A stretch of 64,000 bases of DNA from the NCBI GenBank assembly GCA_014529385.2, contig CM043971.1, forward strand, positions 87,988,340-88,052,339, written 5' to 3'. The DNA is from Adiantum capillus-veneris (Eukaryota; Streptophyta; Polypodiopsida; Polypodiales; Pteridaceae). The notes beneath the pieces were generated by a model, which searched no databases, had not been told where the DNA came from, and saw only the letters and a program-made list of their open reading frames with translations. Positions within the stretch are counted from its first letter, which is position 1. Each line of letters opens with the position of its first letter. A program made the position numbers and the translations under genes. Shown in pieces: positions 11,201 to 23,620 of this stretch.

Positions 11201-12966
11201 GCAAAAACTTGCAAACTCTAAGTAGTTCACACATGCTTTTGAAAGTATTCCTTTATAGTACTTTATTAGAAAAAATCCTAGGTAATCTCCATTTTCAAGT
11301 TAAAGTATCCATGTAAAACTGCAACCTCATAGCAGCACTCATATGATCTAACTTTTAAAGTAATCATTTACTGTAACAAAGAGTTCCAACCTGTCAAACC
11401 ATCCCTAAGTTAAACCAAAATATGTAAGTACAACTTCAAAGTGATTAGAAAAGCTTTGCATTGTAACTATAACCCTGTTGTATGGATCAAAGTCGAGCCC
11501 TTCAAATAGTAGAACCAAAACCTACTCTATAAGCGAGAGTATTCCAAAGTCAATAACCAGTCGTATTATAACCTTGAAACTAGAAGTAGAGACCAAAACA
11601 ACTTAGGATCGACTAATGAAAATCCAACAAGCTCGACAATCGATTGTCAAGAGCCACTAAAAACCATAATTCTAGAAAGCCATAATGGAATTCCTCCAAG
11701 GCTCAGCAAGCTTGGCTAGACCTACACTAGAATGTTAACAAATCAAAAGATCCAGCCAAAAAGCCTGTAGTGGTTTTAAAAACCAAGCCAGCATAACAGT
11801 GATCAAAGCCAACAAATTATTAGCAAAGTTAGCACACTAGAAGTGAAATATTTTGCCAAGCCATTAGCATGACATTGAACAAAGCCAGAATCATCTAGGA
11901 TTATCACTAGCATGACAGTGATCAAATCCATAATCATCTAGGATTATCACTAGTGAAACCCATGTTCAACTCAAAATTACCAGAATAAGCACTGCCATAT
12001 AGTAGATCTTGCCAAACCTAATAAAGAAATGAGTACACCTAGTATTTAAAAACCAACTTAATCTCTCTTATCCGGGTATATCATCTTTCCATTTATACCC
12101 TTGTATGGATTATCAACGTGCAGCCGAAGACCAAAAAGTATAACCCAATCCTCTTTGTTGACAAACCAAGACAACTAGTAAGCCAAAAACATTGCCGACG
12201 CTAGACTTTCCTAAGTAAATCATGAAATAGGATTGGAGCACTTAATAGCTTTCAATCCTACCAACTGGTAATATATAAAGTTGCATCTTATACACCATAG
12301 TAAGAACAATGGATGAAATCCTTAAGCTCATCAATCTAGCTTTTCAAAAGTGGTATAACCTCATCTTGGTAAGGAAAGATCAAAAGAGAAACCAAACTTA
12401 AGCTCATGCCAACTTGCCTGTAGTAATCTAAGAAGCAAGATAAAACAAAGGCCCTATTTTAATCGTAAGTTATTAAGCTTGTAAATAGTCATGCAGAACC
12501 AACAGTAGGAATGCCTTATTAGTTAGAGAGGCAAAAAAAACATAAAATAGTCCAGCACGAGGCAGAAATGAAAGAGCAAAAACCAAACTAATAATTATAT
12601 GCAGGCAAAAGGCCAGTTCCAGAATCCACCATCTACTTCTCCAAAAGCACCCACAATAAGCAAAACAAAACAACTAATGATATTATAAGCACCGGGTAAC
12701 AATGAGATAGCACAACATCCATTGCATAGATCAACACAATATTTTCAGCTATGAACAAGTAACCCATAGTGTTAGCCAAAGCAAGTAAAAAGGTGGTAGC
12801 AGTTTTAGTGTCAACTAAAAATGAGAAGAGGAACAAGTAATTCAATTCTGCACAACCTACTTAAAATGCCCTAGGTTATCAACTCAAGCTTATAATATCA
12901 CAGGTAAATAGTATGATACACCTATCTGAGCAGTAGCCATATCCAGCCTAGGAATACTAAAAAATC
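11201..12966. other. No gene recognised
   Basis: AT-rich, with minus-strand open frames of 66 and 70 residues (12473-12673, 12633-12845) that are hydrophobic but match nothing I know and overlap in different frames. The near-identical phrases CATCTAGGATTATCACTAG at about 11890 and 11935 show local tandem duplication. Confidence 0.55.
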
Positions 12967-13187
12967 ATTAAGAATCCCTCACCTTGTTTTTAAAAGAAAA
13001 AGGTAGGAGAAAGCTCCTCGATCTTTATGGCATTGTTCTGCCCCAATCAAGCCTAAATCCAATCAATGATAGTATGTGTGGGGAGGAAAGAACCTACAAA
13101 TAGATTGGACCCAAGTAGTATAGCCATCAAGAATAGTACAAGGGGAAAAACCTGTAGGTCTAACCCATAGCAACAAGAATTGAATGT

Positions 13188-13256
<69 letters not shown>

Positions 13257-13710
13257 TGTGTGTGTAGTGTTGAATCTCGGACTAGGTATGGAAAGCAACC
13301 CAGATCAGTCATCACATCCAGGACACCAATCGGTGGATCCGAGGGGTGGGAGATAAGGTAAGTGGCCAAGCAATGCCCGACAAGCAGAAGAATTAGGGGG
13401 ATAGTTGGGCAAGAAACCATCACGAACTTGGGCGGGATGCATCGAATCAGATGCGCACTTTTTGACAGGAAATCAAAACTCACATTGTATCCCTTGTTAC
13501 TATTTTTAAGTGAGGGAGGGTCCCACTAGGGTTAGATTGTGAGGCAAGGAGTACCATTCGAGGAGGTCACTCCAATCAAAGGTAGGAAGTGCCAAGTAGA
13601 GACTTATATCCATTAAAAACCAAGATCAAATCATTTCAAGGCCACTCCATCCCCAAAGGTAGGAAGTGCCAAGGAGAGACTTATGGTAATCCCCGATCAT
13701 TAAGCCATAG
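12967..13710. repeat. Dispersed repeat alpha, copy 2
   Basis: Direct copy of 3021-3760. The short GT run of copy 1 is expanded here to about 80 bp (13183-13265). The flanking text (GTAGGTCTAACCCATAGCA before, TCAGTCATCACATCCAGGAC after) is kept in both. Confidence 0.75.
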
Positions 13711-13785
13711 GGTGTGTGTGTGTGTGTAGGGGGAGTGTGTGTGTGTGCGCATGTGTGCGTGTGGGGGGAGAGAGAGAGAGAGGAC

Positions 13786-13848
<63 letters not shown>

Positions 13849-14029
13849 GTGTGTGTGTGTGTGTGCACGTGCACGTGTGCACATGTGGGGGGAAGAAGAA
13901 GAGATGAGAAGAGAAGAGCTCATTGTATATCTTTCTAGTTTTTCCCATATTTTGTGTGTATGGACCTATGGTGGATCTTATGCAATGCCAAGGGTCAAAG
14001 GCTCTTGTTTTTTTGCTAACTAAAAAACG

Positions 14030-14087
<58 letters not shown>

Positions 14088-14090
14088 ATT
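13711..14090. repeat. GT and GA microsatellite arrays
   Basis: Compound (GT)n at 13713-13760, (GA)n at about 13768-13845, (GT)n at 13846-13866 and a second (GA)n at about 14036-14083. Open frames on both strands are repeat translations. Confidence 0.9.
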
Positions 14091-14424
14091 GATTAAGAGT
14101 GTATTTTTTCTTTGGAGGTCAATTTTCCATGTTTACCACAAAACTTGAAATATTTTACTACTTTATGCTTTTGTATATAATATTCAAGGAATTGGAGCAA
14201 TTTCTCATAAAACGCTGCAAAAGATATTAGGGAATTCTCCGCTTCTTTTTCCTCTTTCAATGATAGGATATAATCTTATTTATCTCTAATTTTTTTTGGA
14301 ATGATAGAAAAGACTTAATTTTGATTACTTCTTTTGACTTCCATCTCATTGTGTGCTCTCTTGGTTGTGTGTGTGCATGTGTCCTTACAAGAGCTCAAAT
14401 TCTCTCCTTCTCTATCCCTCTATA

Positions 14425-14436
14425 GGGTATTAGAGC
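14425..14436 (+). promoter_or_regulatory. Degenerate primer binding site (initiator tRNA-Met type)
   Basis: GGGTATTAGAGC followed by TTGGTTC resembles the plant TGGTATCAGAGC site complementary to initiator tRNA-Met, with two mismatches. It lies about 490 bp upstream of a copia gag-like reading frame, the expected order. The LTR that should end just before it is not clearly delimited. Confidence 0.5.
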
Positions 14437-14912
14437 TTGGTTCTAGTTAAAGATTTTTTAGTGGAAAGAAAGAGCTGCAAAAGAAGTGGCCGAGGGTAAG
14501 GTTTCTCTATTCTCCTCCCTCGTGTTTTGGTACTACGGCTACCTCAGAGATTCTTGAGAGACATAGATGAAAACCTCCAATTTTGGCATTTTATTTGGGA
14601 TATCATACATTTTGGGATTTTTTACAAACCTTTGGATTGAGCCTATGTAGGCAAATTTCCAATTCTAAGGAATTCCGGCCTCCATTATAAAGTTAGAGTG
14701 CATTCATGTGCAGGAATGCAAAGGCTCATGATTCTGCAAGTCACTTTTTTCGGTGTTGTAGGAAGCTTGGTTGGTGCTACAATTTTCATAGCTACTGTAT
14801 AGTATTATGAAGCATTCTATTGGGTGCATATATGCATATTGTGGACATAGATTGGAATAGATACAAGCTATTTTTTATTTGCTACAATTTTGTGTGCGGA
14901 AATTTGAATTGC

Positions 14913-15115
14913 AGCAAACAAGTCTAACAATGATGGAGTCAAAGCTATTGTCAGTGAGAAGATGGACAAGAATAAATTTCTTGCTTAGAAGTTTTGAATC
15001 ACCAATTTCTTGATGGGTAAAGGATATTGGGAGTACCTTTTAGGTGAACAAGAATACGCACCATTATTGCCTAAGAACAATCCTATTCCTCAATAGGTGT
15101 GAGCTTTTAAAGGTA
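14913..15115 (+). pseudogene. Ty1/copia gag fragment, N-terminal part
   Basis: Translation in one frame gives an N-terminal gag-like stretch with MDKNKFLA, then ITNFLMGKGYWEYLLGEQEY, interrupted by three stops. The pattern of a short lead, a Trp-containing segment and a GKGYWEY motif is typical of plant copia gag N-termini. It breaks off where minus-strand copia pol sequence begins, so the element has been rearranged. Function is lost. Confidence 0.55.
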
Positions 15116-15563
15116 GAATCTACAAAGTACTCTCAATAGGACTATTATGAAAACCATGTGTAGCCCAGTAAGCATGAAGCTTTTTATCCATCCACATGGT
15201 GCTTGCTTCAAACCAAACAACACCTTCTTGAGCCAACATACCTTGTGTTTAAGAAAAACCACGAGGCTGTGATACATGCACTTCCTCATGAAAATCACCA
15301 TGCAAAAAGGTAGTCTTTATGTCCATTTGAAGTACATTCCAACCATTTTGAGTTGACAATGCACAAATGCTACAAATGCTAGTTATACAATAGGTGGGAG
15401 CAAAATTCTCATACAAATCAATGACTTTCTCCTCAACATACCCTTTTTCCACAAGTCTAGCCTTACAACAATCAACACTACCATCATGCTTACCTTTTGA
15501 CTTGAAAACCCACTTAGTACAATTGGCCACCAATGGCCTTTTTGCAAGAGGCAAGTCACACAA
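15107..15563 (-). pseudogene. Ty1/copia reverse transcriptase fragment
   Basis: Minus-strand translation gives the start of a copia reverse transcriptase: LPLAKRPLVANCTKWVFKSK, KARLVEKGYVEEK, NFAPTYCITSICSICALSTQ, NGWNVLQMDIKTTFLHGDFH and then, in another frame, KKVLFGLKQAPCGWIKS. These correspond to the conserved KWVFK, ARLVAKG, FAPV, QMDVKTAFLNGDL and LYGLKQAPR blocks. The YVDD catalytic block, RNase H and the 3' LTR are absent. At least one frameshift separates the two parts (near 15250-15300). It is a dead remnant in opposite orientation to the flanking gag fragments. Confidence 0.8.
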
Positions 15564-16013
15564 AATTCATGTTCCATTCTTCACAATAACCTCACAATCA
15601 TATTGCATTGTAGCCAATCAAAGGTCTAAATTTAGTGCTCCATCAAATGGAAAAGGCTCTTCCTCACCATCCATGCTAGACACAATCAAAGCATAACAAT
15701 TTGATGCATAAGAGGCATGCTGCAAACCAAAATAAGTATGACTAGACAAAGATTCACCCTATTTAATTTAATGCAAAGTTTTCACTAACCATCTTGGCAT
15801 GCATCTAGCCTGCTCATTCTCAACCCTATCCTCGTCAATTACATCTTGCAAATTTGCACCAAAGAATGGTTGATCTTTAACACCCTTTGAAATTTGCATA
15901 GGTTTCACGTGTGCCTCATTAGGACTTACATTCATACTCCCACCATTGAATAGAGCAAGCAATGTATCATATACATCTGGTGAGGCATTGTTGGCACATG
16001 TGACAATATTCAT
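15564..16013 (-). pseudogene. Copia pol segment just upstream of reverse transcriptase
   Basis: The minus-strand frame 15768-16013 ends with ENEQARCMPRWLVKTLH, and further frames down to 15564 include DGALNLDLWLATMQYDCEVI, resembling the linker between integrase and reverse transcriptase and the EALxxxxWxxAMxxEYDAI block of copia pol. It is contiguous with the fragment at 15107-15563. Frames change at least twice. Confidence 0.6.
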
Positions 16014-16283
16014 GTTAGGGATAGTCTCAAGGGAGTGAGAAAATTATGGTGAGACATCATGTGCTTAGTTGCACCTCACAAATTTTTCCATACATGCATC
16101 ATGAATAGATGGGTCATAATGACATTGCACACTAAAAGCCCACTATTATCTTGCTCAATATTTGTTGAATCAGCACTGCAAGGAGGATCTACCACTTTCT
16201 TTTGAGCCTCTTTAGCCATTCACTCACGACATTGCTTGATGAGATGATCATTTGCTTGATGAAATGATCATTATTCTTTTGCT

Positions 16284-16715
16284 ATGCAAACACAAATGCC
16301 TGCTCATGAGCATGTTGTTTATCTATATTCTTTGGATTGGGCCTCTTGCAACAATACAAAGACAAGACCATTAGCTTCACATTATCTTTTCCCTATTGCA
16401 ATGCTAAGGATGTGTAGATGCATGTATTACTTGTGCTTTTCCTTAAGAGTTCCATTACTCCACATATTTTATCATCACCAACAAAAAAATGCATGGGATA
16501 GGTTAGCTTCTTTGTATGCAGGTACGAGTTTGGAAAAGGTTTCTTATCTCTATGAGGAGCTAAAATTCAATTTTACACATCGAACCCTCATTTTTTCAAG
16601 CATCCCTTTGACTACACATGATGCAATAACTAACTATATTGAAGAAAAATTGCGCAAAACCAACCTTTGCTACAATAGACTACAAAGTACTTGTTTTGTG
16701 GAGATACGAGTGTAG
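16284..16715 (+). pseudogene. Open frame with a copia gag-like segment
   Basis: A 143-residue open frame whose middle (KNAWDRLASLYAGTSLEKVS, then YLYEELKFNF; about 16485-16575) resembles the central EAWDxLxxLY block of copia gag. The first 65 residues look unrelated. With 14913-15115 it could be the other half of one gag gene split by the inverted pol piece. The match is short and the call is tentative. Confidence 0.4.
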
Positions 16716-17530
16716 GAAAACTTGCAAAAAAAGATGAAATTGCCTACACAATGGTGCCAGTACTTGAAGTTGAATGGCTCAACATTGGGAGAGTTGATAT
16801 ATAAATAAATCTTGCAGGATTATGTGTATGTGGGGTAGGGGGGTATATAGATTCATACCCACACACATACACATATATACATGTGTGTGTATGTGTGTGT
16901 GTTGTTTTTAAACATTAGCACAAAAACGACTCAGTCTTTGATTCATTTTTGTACATCATAGTGAGAAAGGGGTATCATTCTAGTGATTTGTACATAAGAT
17001 AGTCAAGAATAATTGATACTAAAGTGAGAGAGGCCAAGTTCGAGAGTGACGGACAGTAGCAAAGACAAAAAGATCCTAAGTAAAGATAGAGTCCTCACTT
17101 GCATCCATGTAAACAAGACAACTGATTTTTTAGCCTTGAATATGTATTACAGGTGTGACGAACCCTATCAATTGTTATCCATGTCCTACTTAAAATATTT
17201 TTAAACTTACACCTGCTATCCAAAAAATAATTGTGGGTATTATCCTCAAAACCTTGAAGTTGTCATTTGATTTTTGGTACTCAGAAAGCCATTGCCCTTC
17301 TGATTGAGTGCAAGGTGTGTTTCTTCTAATTTCTTTTAAATTCATTTTAACTTGTGATCATAAGGTCATCACTCCTTAAGATCCAAGTGAGATTATAGTT
17401 TACAAATAAGGTTAATATTTATCCCAAATTTTTAATGAATTTATACATATTTATTTAATTAGATTAAGTTTTGATCAGAAGGCCATCACCCTTTCTGATC
17501 CAAGTGTCTGGCCCATACTTTTGTTCCATG
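16716..17530. repeat. Dispersed repeat gamma, copy 3
   Basis: From about 16900 it follows 6470-7110: GACTCAGTCTTTGATTCATT, GTACATCATAGTGAGAA, then three versions of the AAGGCCATCACC stem-loop phrase (about 17280, 17350 and 17473-17500). The last has a clean stem GATCAGAA / TTCTGATC. The first ~180 bp hold a CACACATACACATATATAC tract and no gene. Confidence 0.65.
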
Positions 17531-18559
17531 GAGTTTCTGTTTATGAAGTCTTTTGCAAAGTTACTTCCAGTTATCAAAGGCTTATGTTTACAAGATGTAT
17601 CTCAATTATGACCTCTCAAAACTAGCTAGTGCTAACAAGGTAACTTTTGAATTTGAGTGCTCAATGACCGCCAAATTCAACATTTTTTATCAAGCAAAGT
17701 TTGGAAATCACTACTATGGGAGATTCTAGAATTATACTAGAAGTACCAAGTAAAAAAAACTACCCAATTAGAAGCCATCCGGCTACCTTTTCATATCTTA
17801 ATCACGGAATTGATTTAGTGCTATATAATTGATCAATTGTTTCAAAAAGACAAGCTGGCAGTCATGTTTTGAGTATTTGTACAAACTAATAAGAACCTGT
17901 AACTAGTCTTTAGGAATGTGGTTTAAGAATTAAAATCTTTTCCTAATCACAACAAAAATAAATAGAATTGGCTAAGCTAACAAAAACATATGTTATAGTA
18001 ATATGAACAATCTTTCTATAAACGTAATACGTGTAGTAAAAAAAGATTGCATCACCCATAGCTTATATTTTAGGGGGTCAATAGCTATCAATTATGGTAA
18101 TCAACCACTAGGTTTCCGTTATTTAGGGTTACTATCCCAACCCTAGGGGAAACAAAATCAGCACCAGAAGTTACTTTGGTCTTTAGAAAAAAAAAGTAGT
18201 GCATTTTCTTAAGTTAAACCAACAAAGTATGAATGTATATATTCATATCACCAACACACCCCGAGGCTATAATTGGTCAACAACACACAAAGTTTTTTAT
18301 AAAAAGTTTCTATGAGAAAGAGCTCACATTTGCTCAATCATTCTCATGGCATTATAAGCTAAAAAGAATTTGAAAAAAACCCTATGGAGTGCTGTTTTTC
18401 ATCACCAAATAGAAAGTCACAAAACATTCATCAGATGTTAAAGTCAAAGACACTTTATAACCTTTTGAAAACAACAATATGTAGCAAATAGACCAAGAAG
18501 CATTCCCTTTAAAGTGCTAAAAAATACTTCGTTATCAACCAGTCCAACCAGCAATCATC
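17531..18559. other. No gene recognised
   Basis: AT-rich sequence without a supported open frame or recognisable mobile-element motif on either strand. Confidence 0.55.
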
Positions 18560-19313
18560 AAAAGCATAGCCGACAAAGAGAGAAACAAGTTCGGCGTCAG
18601 CTAGTAAGGAGAAAGGAATTCTCTCACAGGTTTAAATTAAAGTAATGGATATTTTTAAAATAACAAAAAACAAACCAGAGGAGTGTCTTGCAATATTTTT
18701 TTAATACAAAAAAACTTTCATGGTTAAGCACCAACCTAAGGAGCGGTGCCATGTTTGACCACCTCCATGATGGAAGGAGTCTAGCAATGCAAACCAACAG
18801 TGATCGAGAGAAAGAAGCCCTCAAACTCTCTTTCCCAAAACACACACAACACAAACAAGGCCAAGTGAGGGGAAGAGCTTCCCTCACCTTAAATAGGGGA
18901 TCCCCCAGCTGCTGCAAACGGATAGAGACCCCGACAAAATCAGCGGACAAGATCGACACAGAGACCAAGTAGACATGGTGTGGCATGCTATTGTAATGCA
19001 CACCACATAGGTATATGACAATGGTGCAAGAGTGAGAGTAAGAGAGAGCCCACGAGAGAGAGCGTGGAGACGACAGGGCTGCAATTGAGCATCAAGCAGG
19101 GAAGGATGATGTCCATTACGATCAGGAGAAGAACCCTCATAAAAGGCCACATACCTGTATGTACAAGGATAATAAACCCTTTGAAAAAGAATTATAGGGA
19201 TGGTTCACTTGGAAAAAAATGGATTTTTAAGGGTGCAGTTTGACACGAGATTAGACCCGGAGGTAATGTTAAAGCTATGAGGGTTGTATATGATAGATTT
19301 TCCAGGTAGTAAG
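18560..19313. repeat. Diverged relative of repeat beta
   Basis: AACAAGGCCAAGTGAGGGGA and CTTCCCTCACCTTAAATAGG (18853-18897) recall the corresponding beta segments (GTCAAGGCTAAGTGAGGGAG at about 5072 and CCCCTCACCTTATGAAATAGG at about 9420). The three overlapping open frames of 88-125 residues on both strands are not supported by any family I know. The right end is set by the solo LTR. Confidence 0.45.
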
Positions 19314-19475
19314 TGTAGCATTTAATGGGTAATTACTTATGTGTAGTGAAAATTACATAGACATAGTGAGCATTTCATTACAAGAGATTCCTAATGAGCA
19401 CAGCAAGAGTGCTTGGTTGGAGAGAGAGCAACAAAAGCATAACAACTAGTTAGAATTAGGCATGAACAATACTTC

Positions 19476-19527
<52 letters not shown>

Positions 19528-20055
19528 AAGAGAGAGAGAGAGATTAACACTTGACAACAATTGAGGACCGGATGCACATGGAGCCGGTCCCCCCTCCAAT
19601 AGGCTTTGTATTATAGGTTTCCCCCATCAAGGAAGACATTTTAGAATACAATTCTTTGTGTTCTGTCAATAACTTGCTAGTGCAATGAAGATGGAAGCTT
19701 CAAGCACTAAGCTAACACTTTTTAAAACACAACATCAATTCCTCGTTGGTCTCAGATCCAAGACCTCACACACCTTTGAAGATGGTGAGAGCTAGCCGGG
19801 CATGAGAGTAGATATTAGAAGAAAAAGAAGTAGTCTTACGAGAAAGAAGTATTTCTCCTCACATAATCACTCATAATAGCTTAGCATAGTTAGCATGGTA
19901 GAGGAGATGAGCATGCATTGGAGCTTGTCTCTTGGTTGGATTTGCATCCAAGCCAAGAGTTTGTTGGTGTAGGCCTCACTTCTCACAAGCTAGAGCTTTC
20001 CATTAAAGCTTGATCATGAGAAGGAGATAGACTTTCGTCACTTCACACATGAGCT

Positions 20056-20090
<35 letters not shown>

Positions 20091-21051
20091 ATGCCTTTCC
20101 AAATCAGCTGCCTCTCTCATCTTGGTTGACCCCTATTGCCACTTACTCATGCTGGCTTCCTATTAGCTCTTGAAAAGCCTAGCCAATAGCATTTGAGCAA
20201 GAGTTTTACTCTTTTTGGCTTCCTATTGGCCCGTGAATATTTTAGCCAATAGCCTTTGAGAAGCCAGTCAAAAGCCTTGTGACAAGTGTGCACCCTTTTT
20301 TCCTTTTTGTAAATGCTCAAATAATCAATTTAATTATCCAAATTCCTATTGGACCTTTTAGTCTTTAGGCCAATAGGAATTAAGCAAATTTAGGTGCTGC
20401 TTAATTCTCATTGGACTTTTTGACCGTCCAATAGTCTTTTAGGGAGACTATTTCTTATTGGTTGTTTTTTTAAAGAATTTATAAAATAAGAAATTTACTT
20501 TACACTAGTTGAGCCCTCATTGGTCCACCTCTATGTCCATCCAATAGGATTCAGGGAAGAATTGGGGGTTTTCTTGCATGCCTGACATGTGTCCTATTTG
20601 CTTTATGGAAAGTGTAGTGTAGTGTGTGTGTATGTGTATGTGTATGTGTGTGTGTGTGTATAATTCCCAGTTTGTCCTCTTCCCAGCTCGCCCTCTCCTT
20701 TGTCTTCTTGCTGATTGTCTTTTGTTGACTTCTAGAGTTAGCACTTTTAGTCACTAAGCCAAGTTCCCATGGCCTATGACCTTTAGAGTTAAAAAATTGA
20801 AACTTTACCCTATGGAAGTCTTAATGGGGTTAAACCTATGGGTCTTTTAAACTCCATTGATGTACTGTGCTCTTTAGCAGACCATCCCCATCTGGATCCC
20901 CAATTTCCGTCTTTTGGATCCCCTGTTGAGACCGGTCTGGTAGCCTTTCCAATATCCAACCTTTGCTTCCCCCTGGTATTTTTCTATATTAAATGATCAG
21001 TTTAATATGAGAAAATCATTTGGGGAAAGTAGATATTAGGTATTTATGACA
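19314..21051 (-). mobile_element. Solo LTR of the element-A family
   Basis: The minus strand begins TGTCATAAATACC (rc of the 21051 end) and ends CCATTAAATGCTACA (rc of 19314-19328), matching both ends of the LTRs of element A in order along about 1.7 kb. The flanks are identical 5-bp target-site duplications, GTAAG at 19309-19313 and GTAAG at 21052-21056. No internal region remains, so this arose by recombination between two LTRs. Microsatellites within it, (GA)n at about 19480-19543 and (GT)n at about 20057-20088 and 20620-20659, sit where element A has short CT- or CA-rich seeds. Several ATTGG and CCAAT motifs lie in the middle. Confidence 0.9.
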
Positions 21052-21994
21052 GTAAGTAAGCTAGACTATACTGTAGTGTATGCAGGTTAGCTCACCTCGA
21101 CATGGCTTACCAATCTATTCAGGCTAGGATTATGTCTTAATGGGGCTATAGCTTTAGAGCCATATATGGAGGGTTTATTTATTTGGGCAGGGTCAAGTTT
21201 AATTTATAGTTTGAGCCACAGGTTTTAAGGTGTAAAATAAGCAACAAGTACGCCATAAAGTGACATGTGTGTGTGTGTGTGTGTGCGTGCGTGCATGTGT
21301 GTGTGTGTGTGAGCCACAGGTTTTAAGGTGTAAAATAAGCAACAAGTACACCATAAAGTGACATGTGTGTGTGTGTGTGTGCGCACGCGCCCTTGTGTGT
21401 TTAATAGTATAATCCTATCCAAGGTATATCATCCTCATCAAGGCGCAAGAAAAAGAGTATCCCCAATAAGGGTTTATAGTATTTCAGGTTTTCATGTGAG
21501 GTTGTCTAAAGCATACACAGGTCTAGATTAGTGCAAGGGTGATTTTAACCCAAATATGAACAGAGGTTTTAGTCCCCAAAGGAATGTTTGACACCCTCCT
21601 CAACATGGTGCAAAAAAAGTAGTAGTCCTAAAGGGGCAAAAGTGTTTCTAGCTCTAAAGGGAGGTTTTCCAATGCACAAACTTTGCTAATAGTAAAGCAT
21701 TTTGAGACAGACATTTCAAGATGTAAGATAAGTCAAAAAGTCTATAACAGACTAACAATGGTGTGTGTGGGTGTGTGTGTGGATGGCCTACTTAGAGGAT
21801 AGGGTTAAGTCATAATTAGTGCTGCAATTTAAAGTCTGAGATAGGAGTATCCAAGTATAGGGTAGACTGCTAGTCAACCACAAATGAAAAAGACCTCTAT
21901 GTGTGTGTATGTGTGTGTGTGTGTGTGCGCGTGCATGCGTATGTGTGTGTGTGTTGCTTGCAAGCATCATAGGCAAAGTTGCACCTTGATAAAA
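21052..21994. repeat. Flank of element A with a 98-bp tandem duplication
   Basis: GAGCCACAGGTTTTAAGGTG starts at 21213 and again at 21311; the two units differ at one position before each runs into a (GT)n tract. Further (GT)n tracts are at about 21761-21780 and 21901-21955. No gene is visible. Element A is inserted at the right edge. Confidence 0.75.
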
Positions 21995-22366
21995 TGTCAT
22001 AATACTCAATATCTAATTCTTCTAAATGATTTTCTCATGTTAAACTGATCATTTAATATGGGGAAATGCCAGGGGAGAAAAAGCTAGAATATTGGTTAAG
22101 CTAGCAGACCGACCATAATAGGGATCCAAAGGAGGGAAAATAGGGATCCAAAGGGGGGGCCATCTGCAAAAGAGCCATGTGCAACAATGGGCTTAAAAGA
22201 CCCTAAGGTTCAGCCCATTAAGACTTCCAAAATGCTAAGGTTCGAAAATTCAAAGGTTGTGTCCAAAGGTCAAGCATGGGGGGACTTCGATGCTTTGTGT
22301 GTGTCCCAAAAGTCTTTATCAATCCCTACATAGGAGGGGGCGAGCCTTGGGAGTAGGGGATGAGAG

Positions 22367-22437
<71 letters not shown>

Positions 22438-23618
22438 GCTTCCTTTACACAAAGGGAATGAGGGACACGTGTCAGCTCCCTATCCCAAATGCCCACAAGG
22501 TGTACCCAATTCCTATTGGATGGCCTTGGAGGTGGACCAATGAGAATTAGGCTAGATTAAATCTAGTTTTATTAATTTAAAAACACTTAATGAAAGAACC
22601 AATGAGAATCAAGCTCTCTAGAAGACTATTGGACAGTCTCCCAGGGGTCCAATGAGCATTCAGCAGCCTAATGGCTTGCCTGATTCCTATTGGCCAGGAG
22701 GCAAAGGGGTCCAATGAGAGTTTAGTTGCATTTATTAATTACATAAAGCTCTCACAAAAGGGGAAAGGGGGACACATGTCAGAAGGCTATCACTTATACT
22801 GCTTAATTATCATTGGCTAGCCCTAGGGAGGTTCAATGAGAGTGGAGCATGAGCAAATAGCAAGAGGGGTCGACCAAGAGAGAGAGGGGGCTGATTTTTG
22901 CAAGGCATTATAATACACACACTCACACAATCTCATGTGTGAAGTAAAGAAGACTCTCTTTCCTTCCCAAGCTTTAATGGAAAGCTTACCATCTACTCCA
23001 AGCTTGTGAGAAGGGAGGCCTACACCAACAACTCTTGGCTTTGTGATGCAAATCCAACCAAGAGCCAAGCTTCAATGCATGCTTATCTCCTCTACCATGC
23101 TAATTACTAAGCTAAGCTATGCTAATATGAGTGACATGTAGATCTTTCTCGTAAGACTACTCCTTCTTCCTCTCAATCTACTCTCATACCCCGCTAGCTC
23201 TCACCATCTTCGAAGGTGTGTGAGGTCTTGGGTCTGAGACCGGAGAGAATTGATGTTGTGTTTGATAAGTGTTATGCTTAGTGCATGAAGTTTTCATCTT
23301 CATTGCACTAGCTAGTCTTGAAGAAACACAAAGAATTGTATTGTACAATGTCTCTCTTGATGGGAGAAACCATAATACAAAGCCTTTTGGAGGGGGGGCC
23401 GGCTCCATGTAAATCCGGTCCTCAACTGTTGTCAATAGCCTAATTTCTCTCTCTTTTGAAAGTATTGTTCATGCTATCTAACTAGGTGTTATGCTTTTTG
23501 TTGCTCTCTCCACCCAAGCACTCTTGTAATTCTCATTAGGAATCTATTCTAATGAAATGCCCACTATGTTCATGCTAATTTCCGCTACACACAAGTTTTT
23601 AGGCCATTAAATGTTACG
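21995..23618 (+). repeat. 5' LTR of element A
   Basis: It starts TGTCATAATACT and ends CCATTAAATGTTACG (3' LTR: CCATTAAATGTTACA). Inside are a (CA)n run at about 22374-22436, a duplicated GGGATCCAAAG segment that the 3' LTR has once, and nine CCAAT or ATTGG pentamers between 22506 and 22816. The two minus-strand open frames (22823-23068, 23184-23435) recur in the 3' LTR simply because the LTRs are copies. Confidence 0.9.
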
Positions 23619-23620
23619 TT

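Noticed and set aside
22823-23435. Minus-strand frames of 81 and 83 residues repeated at 30116-30739
   Set aside because: Both pairs lie in the two LTRs of element A, antisense to the element. The repetition is explained by the LTRs.
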